Assembly (NCBI RefSeq): GCF_023091155.1
Contig: NZ_JAHWXK010000001.1
Span: 1,984,001 to 2,048,000, forward strand
Direction: 5' to 3'
DNA length: 64,000 bases
Source: Microbacterium sufflavum
GTDB taxonomy: Bacteria > Actinomycetota > Actinomycetes > Actinomycetales > Microbacteriaceae
Shown here: piece by piece, positions 54,218 to 63,855 of the stretch
How positions within the stretch are numbered: the stretch's first letter is position 1
Layout: every line of letters begins with the position of its first letter
Notes under the pieces: generated by a model
What the model saw: the letters and a program-made list of their open reading frames with translations, nothing else
Databases searched by the model: none
What the model was told of the DNA's origin: nothing
Position numbers and translations under genes: made by a program

Positions 54218-54251
54218 ACGATACCAACTAAGGGGTAACACGTTACTAAGG
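54218..54251 (-). promoter_or_regulatory. Promoter/operator region of the hydroxylase operon
   Basis: A perfect inverted repeat GTAAC-AC-GTTAC (54235-54246) sits between two direct copies of ACTAAGG (54227-54233 and 54245-54251). TATCGT (54218-54223, minus strand) may be the -10 box. The segment is much more AT-rich than its surroundings. The rest of 54119-54336 has the possible upstream peptide and the GNAT terminator. Confidence 0.4.
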
Positions 54252-54292
54252 AGCGGCTGAGTCGCTACGGGAGGTGGCTCAGCCGGGGGCGA

Positions 54293-54327
54293 CGGGGTCT
54301 CGATGGGGGAGGGGATTCGAGACCCCG
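54293..54327 (-). terminator. Terminator of the GNAT gene
   Basis: CGGGGTCTCGA (54293-54303) pairs perfectly with TCGAGACCCCG (54317-54327) across a 13-base loop. It begins 10 bases after the GNAT stop on the minus strand. Confidence 0.7.
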
Positions 54328-54336
54328 CCGCCGGTC

Positions 54337-54795
54337 TCAGGGCTCGACGCGGATCTCGGCGATGACCTCGCCGTAGGCCGTCTCGCCGACCGGGGTGAAG
54401 CCGACGCGACGGAAGAAGGCCTCCGGCCCCTCCTCGCCCGCCTCGTAGATGACGTTGACGTGGTCGACGCCGCGGCGGCGGGCCTCCTCGATGAGGCTCT
54501 CGACCGCGAAGCGACCGACCCCGCGGCCCTGGTCGTCGGCGTCGACGTTGATGCGCCACAGCACGGAGCGGAAGTGCTCCTCGGGGGCCTCGTCGTCGAA
54601 GTTCGCGCTGACGAAGCCGACGACCTCGTTGCGGTCGAGGATGACGCGCTGCCACGACGTCTGCGGGTTGATCACGGTTGCCGCGATGCCGTACGACACC
54701 GGAGCGAGGAACTGCTCCTGTCCGGGCTTGAGCGACAGGTTGTTCACGGCGACGATCGTCGCAGCGGAGAGTTCGACCATGCGCAGTTCGGACAT
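54337..54795 (-). CDS. GNAT-family N-acetyltransferase
   Basis: The 152-residue protein has the acetyl-CoA binding motif A as VDADDQGRGVGRFAVESLIE (about 87-106, with the RGxGR/A turn), preceded by a beta-strand (VLWRINV), followed by VDHVNVIYEAGEEGPEAFF and FRRVGFTPVGETAYGE. This is a full-length single-domain GNAT. The substrate is unknown. A TAGCCT box ends 6 bases before ATG 54795, so it appears leaderless. It is divergent from the isocitrate dehydrogenase gene by 175 bases. Confidence 0.88.
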   Translation of the reverse strand: MSELRMVELSAATIVAVNNLSLKPGQEQFLAPVSYGIAATVINPQTSWQRVILDRNEVVGFVSANFDDEAPEEHFRSVLWRINVDADDQGRGVGRFAVESLIEEARRRGVDHVNVIYEAGEEGPEAFFRRVGFTPVGETAYGEVIAEIRVEP

Positions 54796-54801
54796 GCCCC
54801 C

Positions 54802-54807
54802 AGGCTA
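54802..54807 (-). promoter_or_regulatory. -10 box TAGCCT of the GNAT gene, leaderless spacing
   Basis: On the minus strand TAGCCT ends 6 bases before ATG 54795. Confidence 0.5.
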
Positions 54808-54970
54808 GCCCCTCCCGGCGGACTCGACACGTCCCGGCTGAACATTTTCGGACCGGGGGAGGCGGGCGCACATCGTCGGCGGGAGGCGTCCAGCGGGCGG
54901 GCGGGGCGTCGAGCGCGCTCGGGGTATCTTGGTATCGAGACAAATCGCCCCGTGAACGGAGAACCTCCCG

Positions 54971-57190
<2,220 letters not shown>

Positions 57191-57194
57191 GACG

Positions 57195-57236
57195 ACGAGA
57201 AGGGGGCGGATGCTGCGGCATCCGCCCCCTTCTCGT
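57195..57236. terminator. Bidirectional terminator of icd and the L,D-transpeptidase gene
   Basis: A 19-base perfect stem (57195-57213 with 57218-57236) closes on TGCG. It lies between two convergent genes and is the longest hairpin in the window. Confidence 0.92.
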
Positions 57237-57256
57237 ATCCGCGGACCCGAGGTGCG

Positions 57257-58747
57257 TCAGTTGTGGACGGAGACCTCGAGGCCCACGGGCGACCAGTCGT
57301 AGACGTACTTCGCGAGGTCGATCGGCAGGTTCACGCAGCCGTGGCTCATGCGGTTGCCGAAGTTGTTGTGCCAGTACGTGCCGTGGAAGCCGATGTTCGT
57401 GGTGAACCAGGTGATCCACGGGACGTTCTCGGTGCAGTACGGGGCGCCGGGGTAGCAGCCCATGTCCTGCATGCGCGTGTGGGCGAAGACCTTGAAGTTG
57501 CCCGTCGGCGTCGGAGTGCCGGGCAGCCCGGTCGAGACGGCCCACGACTTCACGACCGCATTGTTCTCGTACAGCGTGGCCCGCTGCGAGCTCAGGTCGA
57601 TGTCGATGCGACGGAACAGGTTGACCGTCTCGAACGGCGTCTCGGTGACGGTCAGCGCGAACACACCGTCGCCGGCGGCGAGCTGGGTCGCGAACTGCTC
57701 CGCGATCTGGGAGGTGTCACCCAGCGCGCGTCCGGTGACGCCCTCCTGCTCGGCGCGCAGCACGGTGCCGGCCGAGTCGACGATGACGGTCGCATTGACC
57801 GGGGCGCGGTCGACCGCGGCCGGAAGCGCGTCGACGGTCGCCTGGATCGCCTGCGGGTCGGCCTGGATGCGCAGCTGACCTTCGTCGTCCACGACGGTCA
57901 GCCAGGAGGCGGCCGTGGCGGGGTCGATCGGGACCGTGCGCTCCTCGCCGACGTAGAAGCCGATCGTGGCGAGCATGGTGTTGAGTTCGCTCGCCGTGGC
58001 GGTCGCGTCGGCGTCGCTCACGGAGGGAAGGGCCTCGGCGGGGCCGCCCGGATACTCGAAGGAGGTGCGACCGTCGCCGACCGCGTCGACGAACGCCGTG
58101 CCGAGGTCGCCGAGGTCGATGCCGGTGCCGGCTTCCGAAGGCGTGATCGTGTACGCGCCGGTCGCGGCGTCGAACACGACTCCCGCATCGACCGGGTCGA
58201 CGAAACTCGCGGGAACGGCGTCCCGCAGGGCGGCCGTGGCCTTCTCGGGGTCGAGGGTGATGTCGGCCGGTACCGGGTCTCCCATCCAGGACCCGAGGTT
58301 CCAGAGCGGGTGGGCGGCGAAAGCGGCATCGGCCAGGGCGGTGGCATCGGCCGTGGCGCCCAGGTCGGCGCCCGTGAGGACCGCGCCGTCGCCCTCACCC
58401 GTGAGCGTGACCTCCGTCTGCGCCAGGTGCGTGCTGATCGCGTCGGCGGCGGCGCCCGGCGTCATCCATCCGACGGGGATGCCCGCGACGGTCGTCCCCG
58501 GTGCGATGAGGATCGCGGAGGCCGCTCCCGCGCCGAGCAGGACGACTCCGACGCCGAGACCGATCCACAGGCCGAGGCGGCGCTTCTTGGGAGACGGTTC
58601 GATCGGAGCCCAGGCCAGGGGCTGCTCACCGGTGTGCGGCGGAACCGTCTCGGTGGGCGCATCCGCGGGCGCGAGCACGCTGGTGGGCGTGCCGTCGTCG
58701 GCAGGAGCTCCCGTCGCAGCGCCCGGTACGGAAATCACATCGGTCAC
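57257..58747 (-). CDS. L,D-transpeptidase with two peptidoglycan-binding-like repeats
   Basis: The 496-residue protein has a cytoplasmic Pro/Ala-rich N-terminus (about 1-55), a KKRRLGLWIGLGVG... membrane helix (about 55-80) and two PG-binding-4/Ldt-N type repeats in the extracytoplasmic part (about 85-360). The C-terminal YkuD domain has GFHGTYWHNNFGN and MSHGCVNLPIDLA, where the His and Cys of SHGCVN are catalytic. It forms 3-3 cross-links in peptidoglycan or anchors proteins to it. Cys residues in MGCYPGAPYC may form a disulphide. Start GTG 58747 follows a G-rich site. It is convergent with icd and followed by the shared terminator. Confidence 0.93.
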   Translation of the reverse strand: MTDVISVPGAATGAPADDGTPTSVLAPADAPTETVPPHTGEQPLAWAPIEPSPKKRRLGLWIGLGVGVVLLGAGAASAILIAPGTTVAGIPVGWMTPGAAADAISTHLAQTEVTLTGEGDGAVLTGADLGATADATALADAAFAAHPLWNLGSWMGDPVPADITLDPEKATAALRDAVPASFVDPVDAGVVFDAATGAYTITPSEAGTGIDLGDLGTAFVDAVGDGRTSFEYPGGPAEALPSVSDADATATASELNTMLATIGFYVGEERTVPIDPATAASWLTVVDDEGQLRIQADPQAIQATVDALPAAVDRAPVNATVIVDSAGTVLRAEQEGVTGRALGDTSQIAEQFATQLAAGDGVFALTVTETPFETVNLFRRIDIDLSSQRATLYENNAVVKSWAVSTGLPGTPTPTGNFKVFAHTRMQDMGCYPGAPYCTENVPWITWFTTNIGFHGTYWHNNFGNRMSHGCVNLPIDLAKYVYDWSPVGLEVSVHN

Positions 58748-58806
58748 GAACTACACCCCCCGCGGTTCTGACGCATCCAGTCTCTCAATGGTACGGGATG
58801 GCAGGT

Positions 58807-58844
58807 AACGGGGAGGCAACGGTCTGCTACCCTGCCTCCCCGTT
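58807..58844 (-). terminator. Terminator of the ridA gene
   Basis: AACGGGGAGGCA (58807-58818) pairs perfectly with TGCCTCCCCGTT (58833-58844) around a 14-base loop, 24 bases after the ridA stop on the minus strand. Confidence 0.7.
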
Positions 58845-58868
58845 CTCCGGACACGTCCGGCTGCGCGG

Positions 58869-59273
58869 TCAGTCGATGACGGCGAGACCGTCGATCTCGA
58901 CGAGCATCTCCTCGCGCGGAAGGCCGGTGAAGACGGTGGTGCGCGAGGGCAGGACCCCGCTCGTCGTGTGCGCCTCGACGAACGCGCCGTAGGCCTCGTT
59001 CATGATGGGGAAGTCCTCGCGCTTGGTCAGGTAGACGCGGAGCATCACGACGTCGTCGAACGTGGCGCCGGACGCCTCGACGATCGCCTTGACGTTCTCG
59101 AGCGTGCGGGTGGTCTGTGCCGCGACATCGCCGGGGTGGAGGTACTCGTTCGTGACGGGGTCGACCGGGCCCTGGCCGGAGACCTGCACGATCGGGCCCT
59201 TGCGCACTCCCTGCGAGAAGGTGTGGGCGGGGGCGGGGGCGGCGTCGGTCGAAACTCGTGTCTTCGCGGTCAT
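58869..59273 (-). CDS. RidA-family enamine/imine deaminase
   Basis: The 134-residue protein is a YjgF/YER057c/UK114 protein. VQVSGQGPVDPVTNEYLHPG is the N-terminal strand, and PSRTTVFTGLPREEMLVEIDG has the substrate-binding arginine (PSRTTV) and the catalytic glutamate in VEIDG. RidA hydrolyses reactive 2-aminoacrylate and related imines to keto-acids and ammonia. The divergent gene, 25 bases away, encodes a D-serine-dehydratase-like enzyme, whose reaction would make that intermediate. The first 15 residues are an extension not usual in the family. A TAGGCT box ends 6 bases before the ATG. Confidence 0.93.
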   Translation of the reverse strand: MTAKTRVSTDAAPAPAHTFSQGVRKGPIVQVSGQGPVDPVTNEYLHPGDVAAQTTRTLENVKAIVEASGATFDDVVMLRVYLTKREDFPIMNEAYGAFVEAHTTSGVLPSRTTVFTGLPREEMLVEIDGLAVID

Positions 59274-59279
59274 GCCGCC

Positions 59280-59292
59280 AGCCTAGTAGCCT
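59280..59292. promoter_or_regulatory. Back-to-back leaderless -10 boxes of ridA and the dehydratase gene
   Basis: TAGGCT on the minus strand (59280-59285) serves ridA and TAGCCT on the plus strand (59287-59292) serves the dehydratase. They are separated by one base, and each ends 6 bases before its start codon. Only 25 bases separate the two genes, so the -35 regions must lie inside the opposite coding sequences. Confidence 0.55.
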
Positions 59293-59298
59293 TGTTAG

Positions 59299-60516
59299 AT
59301 GCCTCTACAAATTCCGGATCCCGTTCTCGGCGCCTGGGCGAAGGGGTTCCCGGCGCGCGCCGCAGGGCTGCGGCTCTCCGAGGTCGGGCAGGCCGGACTG
59401 CACCTCTCCGACCTGGTCACGCCGGTGCTCACGGTGCACGCCGACGCGCTGACGCACAACGAGCAGACCGTGTTCGCGTGGGCCGCACAGCAGGGCGTGG
59501 GCCTGGCCCCGCACGGCAAGACCACGATGGCCCCCGCGCTGTGGCAGCGGCTGCTCGACGCGGGCGCCTGGGGCATCTCCGTCGCGACGCCCTGGCAAGC
59601 GGAAGTGGCCGTGACCGCCGGAGTGCCGACCGTCCTGATCGCCAACGCGGTCACGGATGCGGCCGCCGCCCGTCGCCTCGGCGAACTGCTCGCCGCCGAC
59701 CACGACCTGCGGATCCTGTGCTGGGCGGACGCGGTCGACGGCGTCCGCATCCTCGCCGATGCCCTCTCCGATGCTGCCCGCCCCCTCGACGTGCTCGTGG
59801 AGCTGGGCGGCGCGCACGGACGCACGGGTGCCCGCAGCGTGGAGGAGGGCGAGCGCATCGCCGCCGCGATCACTGCCGCACCGGGCCTGCGCCTCGCCGG
59901 AGTGACCGGATACGAGGGGCCGTTCGGGCCGGATCGGTCCGCGGCGTCGGTCGCCGCGGTCGACGCCTACCTGGACACCCTGGTCGAGCTGCACCGCCGA
60001 CTCGACTACCCGGAGGGGCCTCGTCCGGTCGTGAGCGCGGGCGGGAGCTCCTTCCCCGACCGGGCCGCCGCCGTGCTGTCGCCGCTCGCTCCCGAAGCCG
60101 ACGTGGTGCTGCGCTCCGGAGCGTTCCAGATCCACGACGACGGGTTCTACGCCCGCATGTCGCCCTTCGGCCCGCTGACCGGTACGGCACCGCTGCGGTC
60201 GGCCATGCACGCCTGGTCGCGCGTGGTCTCCCAGCCCGAGGACGCCCTGGCGCTGCTCGACGCCGGACGCCGTGACGTGCCGTTCGACCTCGACCTGCCG
60301 GTGCCGCAGAGCGTCGAGGGCGAGATCACGGCGCTCAACGATCAACATGCTTTCCTGCGGCTCGCGGACGGCGCCGCGGTCGCGGTCGGCGAGGTCGTGC
60401 GGCTCGGGCTCTCGCACCCGTGCACCGCGTTCGACAAGTGGCGGGTGGTCGCGGTGATCGACGATCCCGACGCGGACGACCCTCGAGTGATCGGAGCGGT
60501 GGCGACGTGCTTCTGA
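59299..60516 (+). CDS. DSD1-type D-serine dehydratase / D-threonine aldolase-like enzyme
   Basis: The 405-residue protein is a fold-type III PLP enzyme. LAPHGKTTMAPAL (about 69-81) gives the PLP lysine at residue 74. SVATPWQAEVAVTAGV and LVELGGAHGRTGARS continue the barrel. The C-terminal zinc-type motif His-Pro-Cys lies at 373-375 (LSHPCTAFDKW), as in eukaryotic-type D-serine dehydratase and D-threonine aldolase. It probably dehydrates D-Ser or D-Thr; aldolase activity is an alternative. The gene is leaderless and overlaps the following fusion gene by 10 bases, so the two are cotranscribed. Confidence 0.9.
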   Translation: MPLQIPDPVLGAWAKGFPARAAGLRLSEVGQAGLHLSDLVTPVLTVHADALTHNEQTVFAWAAQQGVGLAPHGKTTMAPALWQRLLDAGAWGISVATPWQAEVAVTAGVPTVLIANAVTDAAAARRLGELLAADHDLRILCWADAVDGVRILADALSDAARPLDVLVELGGAHGRTGARSVEEGERIAAAITAAPGLRLAGVTGYEGPFGPDRSAASVAAVDAYLDTLVELHRRLDYPEGPRPVVSAGGSSFPDRAAAVLSPLAPEADVVLRSGAFQIHDDGFYARMSPFGPLTGTAPLRSAMHAWSRVVSQPEDALALLDAGRRDVPFDLDLPVPQSVEGEITALNDQHAFLRLADGAAVAVGEVVRLGLSHPCTAFDKWRVVAVIDDPDADDPRVIGAVATCF

Positions 60517-63500
60517 GTGCGGAGAAGGCAGCGGCCGGGCTGGTCAGGGTCTACCGCTCGGCCACGGTCGTCGACGGCTCCGGTGCGCCGCGGTTCACGG
60601 CCGACGTGGCGGTGGAGGGCGCGCGGATCGTCGCGGTCGTGCCCGAACGGGAGGACGCGCAGCTCGAGCTGCCCGAGGGCGGCGTGGAGGTGGAGGCCTC
60701 CGGCCTCGTGCTCGCGCCCGGCTTCATCGACATGCATGCGCACAGCGACCTCGCGGTGCTGAGCGGTGCCGCGCACGACGCGAAGATCCGTCAGGGCGTG
60801 ACCTGCGAGGTGCTCGGTCAGGACGGCCTCGGGTACGCGCCGCTCGACGACGCGACAGCCGCGGTGATCCCCGCGCAGATCGCGGGGTGGAACGGCCTGC
60901 CCACCACGGTGCCGTGGCGGTCGATGAGCGATCTGCTGGCAGAGATCGACGCCGCCGCGGTCGCGAACGCCGCGGTGCTCGTTCCGCAGGGGAACCTCCG
61001 GATGATGGTGGTCGGGCACGAGAACCGCGCGGCGACCGCGGAGGAGATCGAGGCGATGGCCGCGCTGCTCGGCGAGGCTCTGGACGCGGGGGCGTTCGGC
61101 ATGTCGAGCGGCCTGACCTATACACCGGGCATGTACGCCGACACCGCGGAGCTCGAGGCCCTGTGCCGTGTGGTCGCCGAGCGCGGGGGATACTGGGCGC
61201 CGCACACCCGCAGCTACGGCGCGGCCGCGTTGGATGCGTACCGCGAGGCCGTCGAGATCGGCCGTCGCACGGGTTGCCCGGTGCACCTGACGCACGCCAC
61301 GATGAACTTTGCCCCCAACCGCGGCCGGGCCGACGAGCTGCTCGAGATCGTCGACGCGGCGATCGCGGACGGCGTCGACGTGACGCTCGACACCTATCCG
61401 TATCTCCCCGGCGCGACCACGCTCTCTGCCCTGTTGCCCAGCCGGCTGGCGGCGTCGGGCGACCTGCTGGCCGCCATCGCCGGACTGGATGCCGAGGGGC
61501 GCGAGGCCGTCCGCGTGGAGCTGGAGGAGCTCGGCTGCGACGGCTTCCACGGGGAGCGTGCCGACTGGTCGGCCATCCAGATCTCCGGCACCGCGAATCC
61601 GGCTCTCGCGGGCCTCGTCGGCCGCACGGTCGCCGAGATCGCGAACGACTCGAGGCGGCGGGCCGTCGACGTGGTGCTCGACACGATCCTCGAGGACGCC
61701 GGGGCGACCGGCGTGCTGATGCACATCGGCGACGAGGACAACGTGCGCGCGATCATGCGGCACCCGCGGCATTCCGGCGGCAGTGACGGCATCCTGATCG
61801 GGGCCCGTCCGCACCCTCGCGGCCGCGGCACGTTCGCGCGCTACCTGGGGCATTACGTGCGCGAGCTCGGGGTGCTGACGCTGGAGGAGGCCGTGCGCCA
61901 CCTCTCGGGCAACCCCGCGGCTCGTCTGGGACTCGACCGCGGCGATGCGCCTCGCGGCATCATCCGCGTCGGCGCCACCGCAGACCTGGTGCTGTTCGAT
62001 CCGCTCACGGTCGCCGCGGGCGCCACGTTCGAGGAGCCGCATCGGCCGCCGATCGGCGTCCACGAGGTGCTGGTGGCGGGCGTGCCCGTGGTCCTGGACG
62101 GCGTCGTGACCGGTGCCGTCGCCGGACGGGCCCTGCGCCTGCCGCCGCCCGCGCACCGGGCGACCGTGCCGGCGATCGCGGCGCACGTCGATGCCGCGGC
62201 GGCTCGGTTCGCGTGGCGGCCGGACACCCCGATCGACGCGGTGCCCGAGCTGTCCGCGTCCGTCGACTGGCTGGGCGGGGGAGGCCAGGGGACCGGTCAG
62301 GGCATCCGTCTCACGCTGGATGACGCCCTCGGGGCCGCGGCCGCTCGCGCCGGCCGCGTCGGGGACGAGGCGTTCCGCGTGACCGTGTCCGCCGACGGGG
62401 TCGAGATCCGCGGTGCGAGTCCGCTCGGGGTCTTCCGCGGCGCCACCGTGCTGCGGCAGCTGCGCGACCCCGACGCCCCTGCGCAGGCCGAGGTGCTGCT
62501 TCCGGCCGGTGTGTGGGAGGGGGCGCCGGCGTACGGCTGGCGCGGCGTCATGCTCGACGTGGCGCGGCACTTCCGCCCGGTCGACGACGTGCGGCGCCTG
62601 ATCGACCTGCTGGCGCTGCACCACCTGAACATCCTGCAGCTGCACCTCACCGACGATCAGGGCTGGCGGTTCGAAGTGCCCGGCTACCCGCGGTTGACGG
62701 AGGTCGGCGCGCGACGGGAGGCCACCCAGCGCGGGCACGGGCCCGAGGCCACGGTCGAGCCCGGCGTGCACGAGGGCTTCTACACGACGGACGAGCTGCG
62801 CGACCTCGTCCGTTATGCGGCGGAGCGCGGCGTGACCCTGGTGCCGGAGGTCGAGCTGCCCGGGCACATCCAGGCCGCGCTGGCCGCGTACCCCGAGCTC
62901 GGCAACACCGATGTGGGCGTGCCGGCGAGCGGCCCGTGGGAGCGGTTCGGCGTGAACGCGCGTACGCTCGCCCCGACGGAGGCGGCGTTGGCCTTCGGCC
63001 GTGCGGCGATCGATGCCCTCTGCGACGTGTTCGACGCGGAGTGGATCGGGATCGGCGGGGACGAGGTGCCCGTGACGGAGTGGGCGCAGAGCGAGGCGGC
63101 AGCGGAGCGGATGCGCGCGCTGGGCCTGGCGACGCCGCATGACGTGCAGCCCTGGTTCACCGCGCACTTCGTGGCGCACGTGCGCGCGCGGGGGCGCACG
63201 GCGCTCGCGTGGGACGAGGTGCTGGAGGGCGAGGTGCCGGAGGGCGTGCGCATCCTCGCGTGGCGCGGACCCGTCGCGATGCGGGAGGCACTGAGCCGCG
63301 GGATCCCCGTGGTGGCGTGCCCCGACCTGGAGGTCTACCTCGACTATCCGCAGTCGGAGTCGCCCGAGGAGCCGATCAGGGTGGGACCCCCGCTGCCGCT
63401 CGCCCGCGCGTACTCGCTCCGGATCGAGGTTGGTGCGGTGGGCGGTCAGGCGAACGTGTGGAGCGAGCACCTGCCCAGCCGGGACCGCGTGGACTTCGCG

Positions 63501-63776
63501 ATGTTCCCGCGGCTCGCCGCGATCGCCGAGCGGCTGTGGGAGGGCGGGGAGCCGCGGCCGTTCGCGGACTTCATGCGGCGGCTTCCGACGCATCTGCGTC
63601 GCCTGGCGGCGGCGGGGGTGCGGTATCGTCCGCAGGATGGCCCGTCCCCGGATCAGCGCCGCCCCGGCGTTCCGGGAAAGCCGCTGACGGTGGAGGCGCG
63701 CGAGGCCATCGTCGCGGGGCTGGTGGAGCGGCTCCTGGACGGCTCTGCGGCACGGGCCCGCGCGGCTCGAAAGTAA
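60507..63776 (+). CDS. N-acyl-D-amino-acid deacylase fused to GH20 beta-N-acetylhexosaminidase
   Basis: The 1089-residue protein is a single uninterrupted frame with two enzymes. Residues 1 to about 543 form an amidohydrolase of the D-aminoacylase type: GFIDMHAHSDL with His77 and His79, VHLTHATMNF with His260 and His263, TLDTYPYLPGATTLSALLPS, and SDGILIGARPHPRGRGTFAR with Asp427. Residues about 555-1089 form a complete GH20: an N-terminal GH20b-like domain, GWRGVMLDVARHFRP, LHLTDDQGWRFEVPGYPRL, and the catalytic Asp852-Glu853 in IGIGGDEVPVTEW. There is no signal peptide, so it acts in the cytoplasm on imported material. The GTG start overlaps the dehydratase gene by 10 bases and has GGAG upstream. 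Confidence 0.92.
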   Translation: MLLSAEKAAAGLVRVYRSATVVDGSGAPRFTADVAVEGARIVAVVPEREDAQLELPEGGVEVEASGLVLAPGFIDMHAHSDLAVLSGAAHDAKIRQGVTCEVLGQDGLGYAPLDDATAAVIPAQIAGWNGLPTTVPWRSMSDLLAEIDAAAVANAAVLVPQGNLRMMVVGHENRAATAEEIEAMAALLGEALDAGAFGMSSGLTYTPGMYADTAELEALCRVVAERGGYWAPHTRSYGAAALDAYREAVEIGRRTGCPVHLTHATMNFAPNRGRADELLEIVDAAIADGVDVTLDTYPYLPGATTLSALLPSRLAASGDLLAAIAGLDAEGREAVRVELEELGCDGFHGERADWSAIQISGTANPALAGLVGRTVAEIANDSRRRAVDVVLDTILEDAGATGVLMHIGDEDNVRAIMRHPRHSGGSDGILIGARPHPRGRGTFARYLGHYVRELGVLTLEEAVRHLSGNPAARLGLDRGDAPRGIIRVGATADLVLFDPLTVAAGATFEEPHRPPIGVHEVLVAGVPVVLDGVVTGAVAGRALRLPPPAHRATVPAIAAHVDAAAARFAWRPDTPIDAVPELSASVDWLGGGGQGTGQGIRLTLDDALGAAAARAGRVGDEAFRVTVSADGVEIRGASPLGVFRGATVLRQLRDPDAPAQAEVLLPAGVWEGAPAYGWRGVMLDVARHFRPVDDVRRLIDLLALHHLNILQLHLTDDQGWRFEVPGYPRLTEVGARREATQRGHGPEATVEPGVHEGFYTTDELRDLVRYAAERGVTLVPEVELPGHIQAALAAYPELGNTDVGVPASGPWERFGVNARTLAPTEAALAFGRAAIDALCDVFDAEWIGIGGDEVPVTEWAQSEAAAERMRALGLATPHDVQPWFTAHFVAHVRARGRTALAWDEVLEGEVPEGVRILAWRGPVAMREALSRGIPVVACPDLEVYLDYPQSESPEEPIRVGPPLPLARAYSLRIEVGAVGGQANVWSEHLPSRDRVDFAMFPRLAAIAERLWEGGEPRPFADFMRRLPTHLRRLAAAGVRYRPQDGPSPDQRRPGVPGKPLTVEAREAIVAGLVERLLDGSAARARAARK

Positions 63777-63819
63777 TGTAACGTTTCGGTAACCCTGGCC
63801 GCGGCCTCGCGGGCAGAGG

Positions 63820-63854
63820 TTGCGCAATTTTTGTTCGTAAGGTCTACTAACAAA
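63820..63854 (+). promoter_or_regulatory. Leaderless promoter and palindromic operator of the ROK gene
   Basis: TTTGTTCGTA (63830-63839) and TACTAACAAA (63845-63854) are 10-base inverted arms, 9 matching, around 5 bases. TTGCGC (63820-63825) and TCTACT (63843-63848) have a 17-base spacer, so the operator covers the -10 box. Only 7 bases separate TCTACT from ATG 63856. A bound repressor would block transcription, probably the ROK protein itself. Confidence 0.6.
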
Positions 63855-63855
63855 C

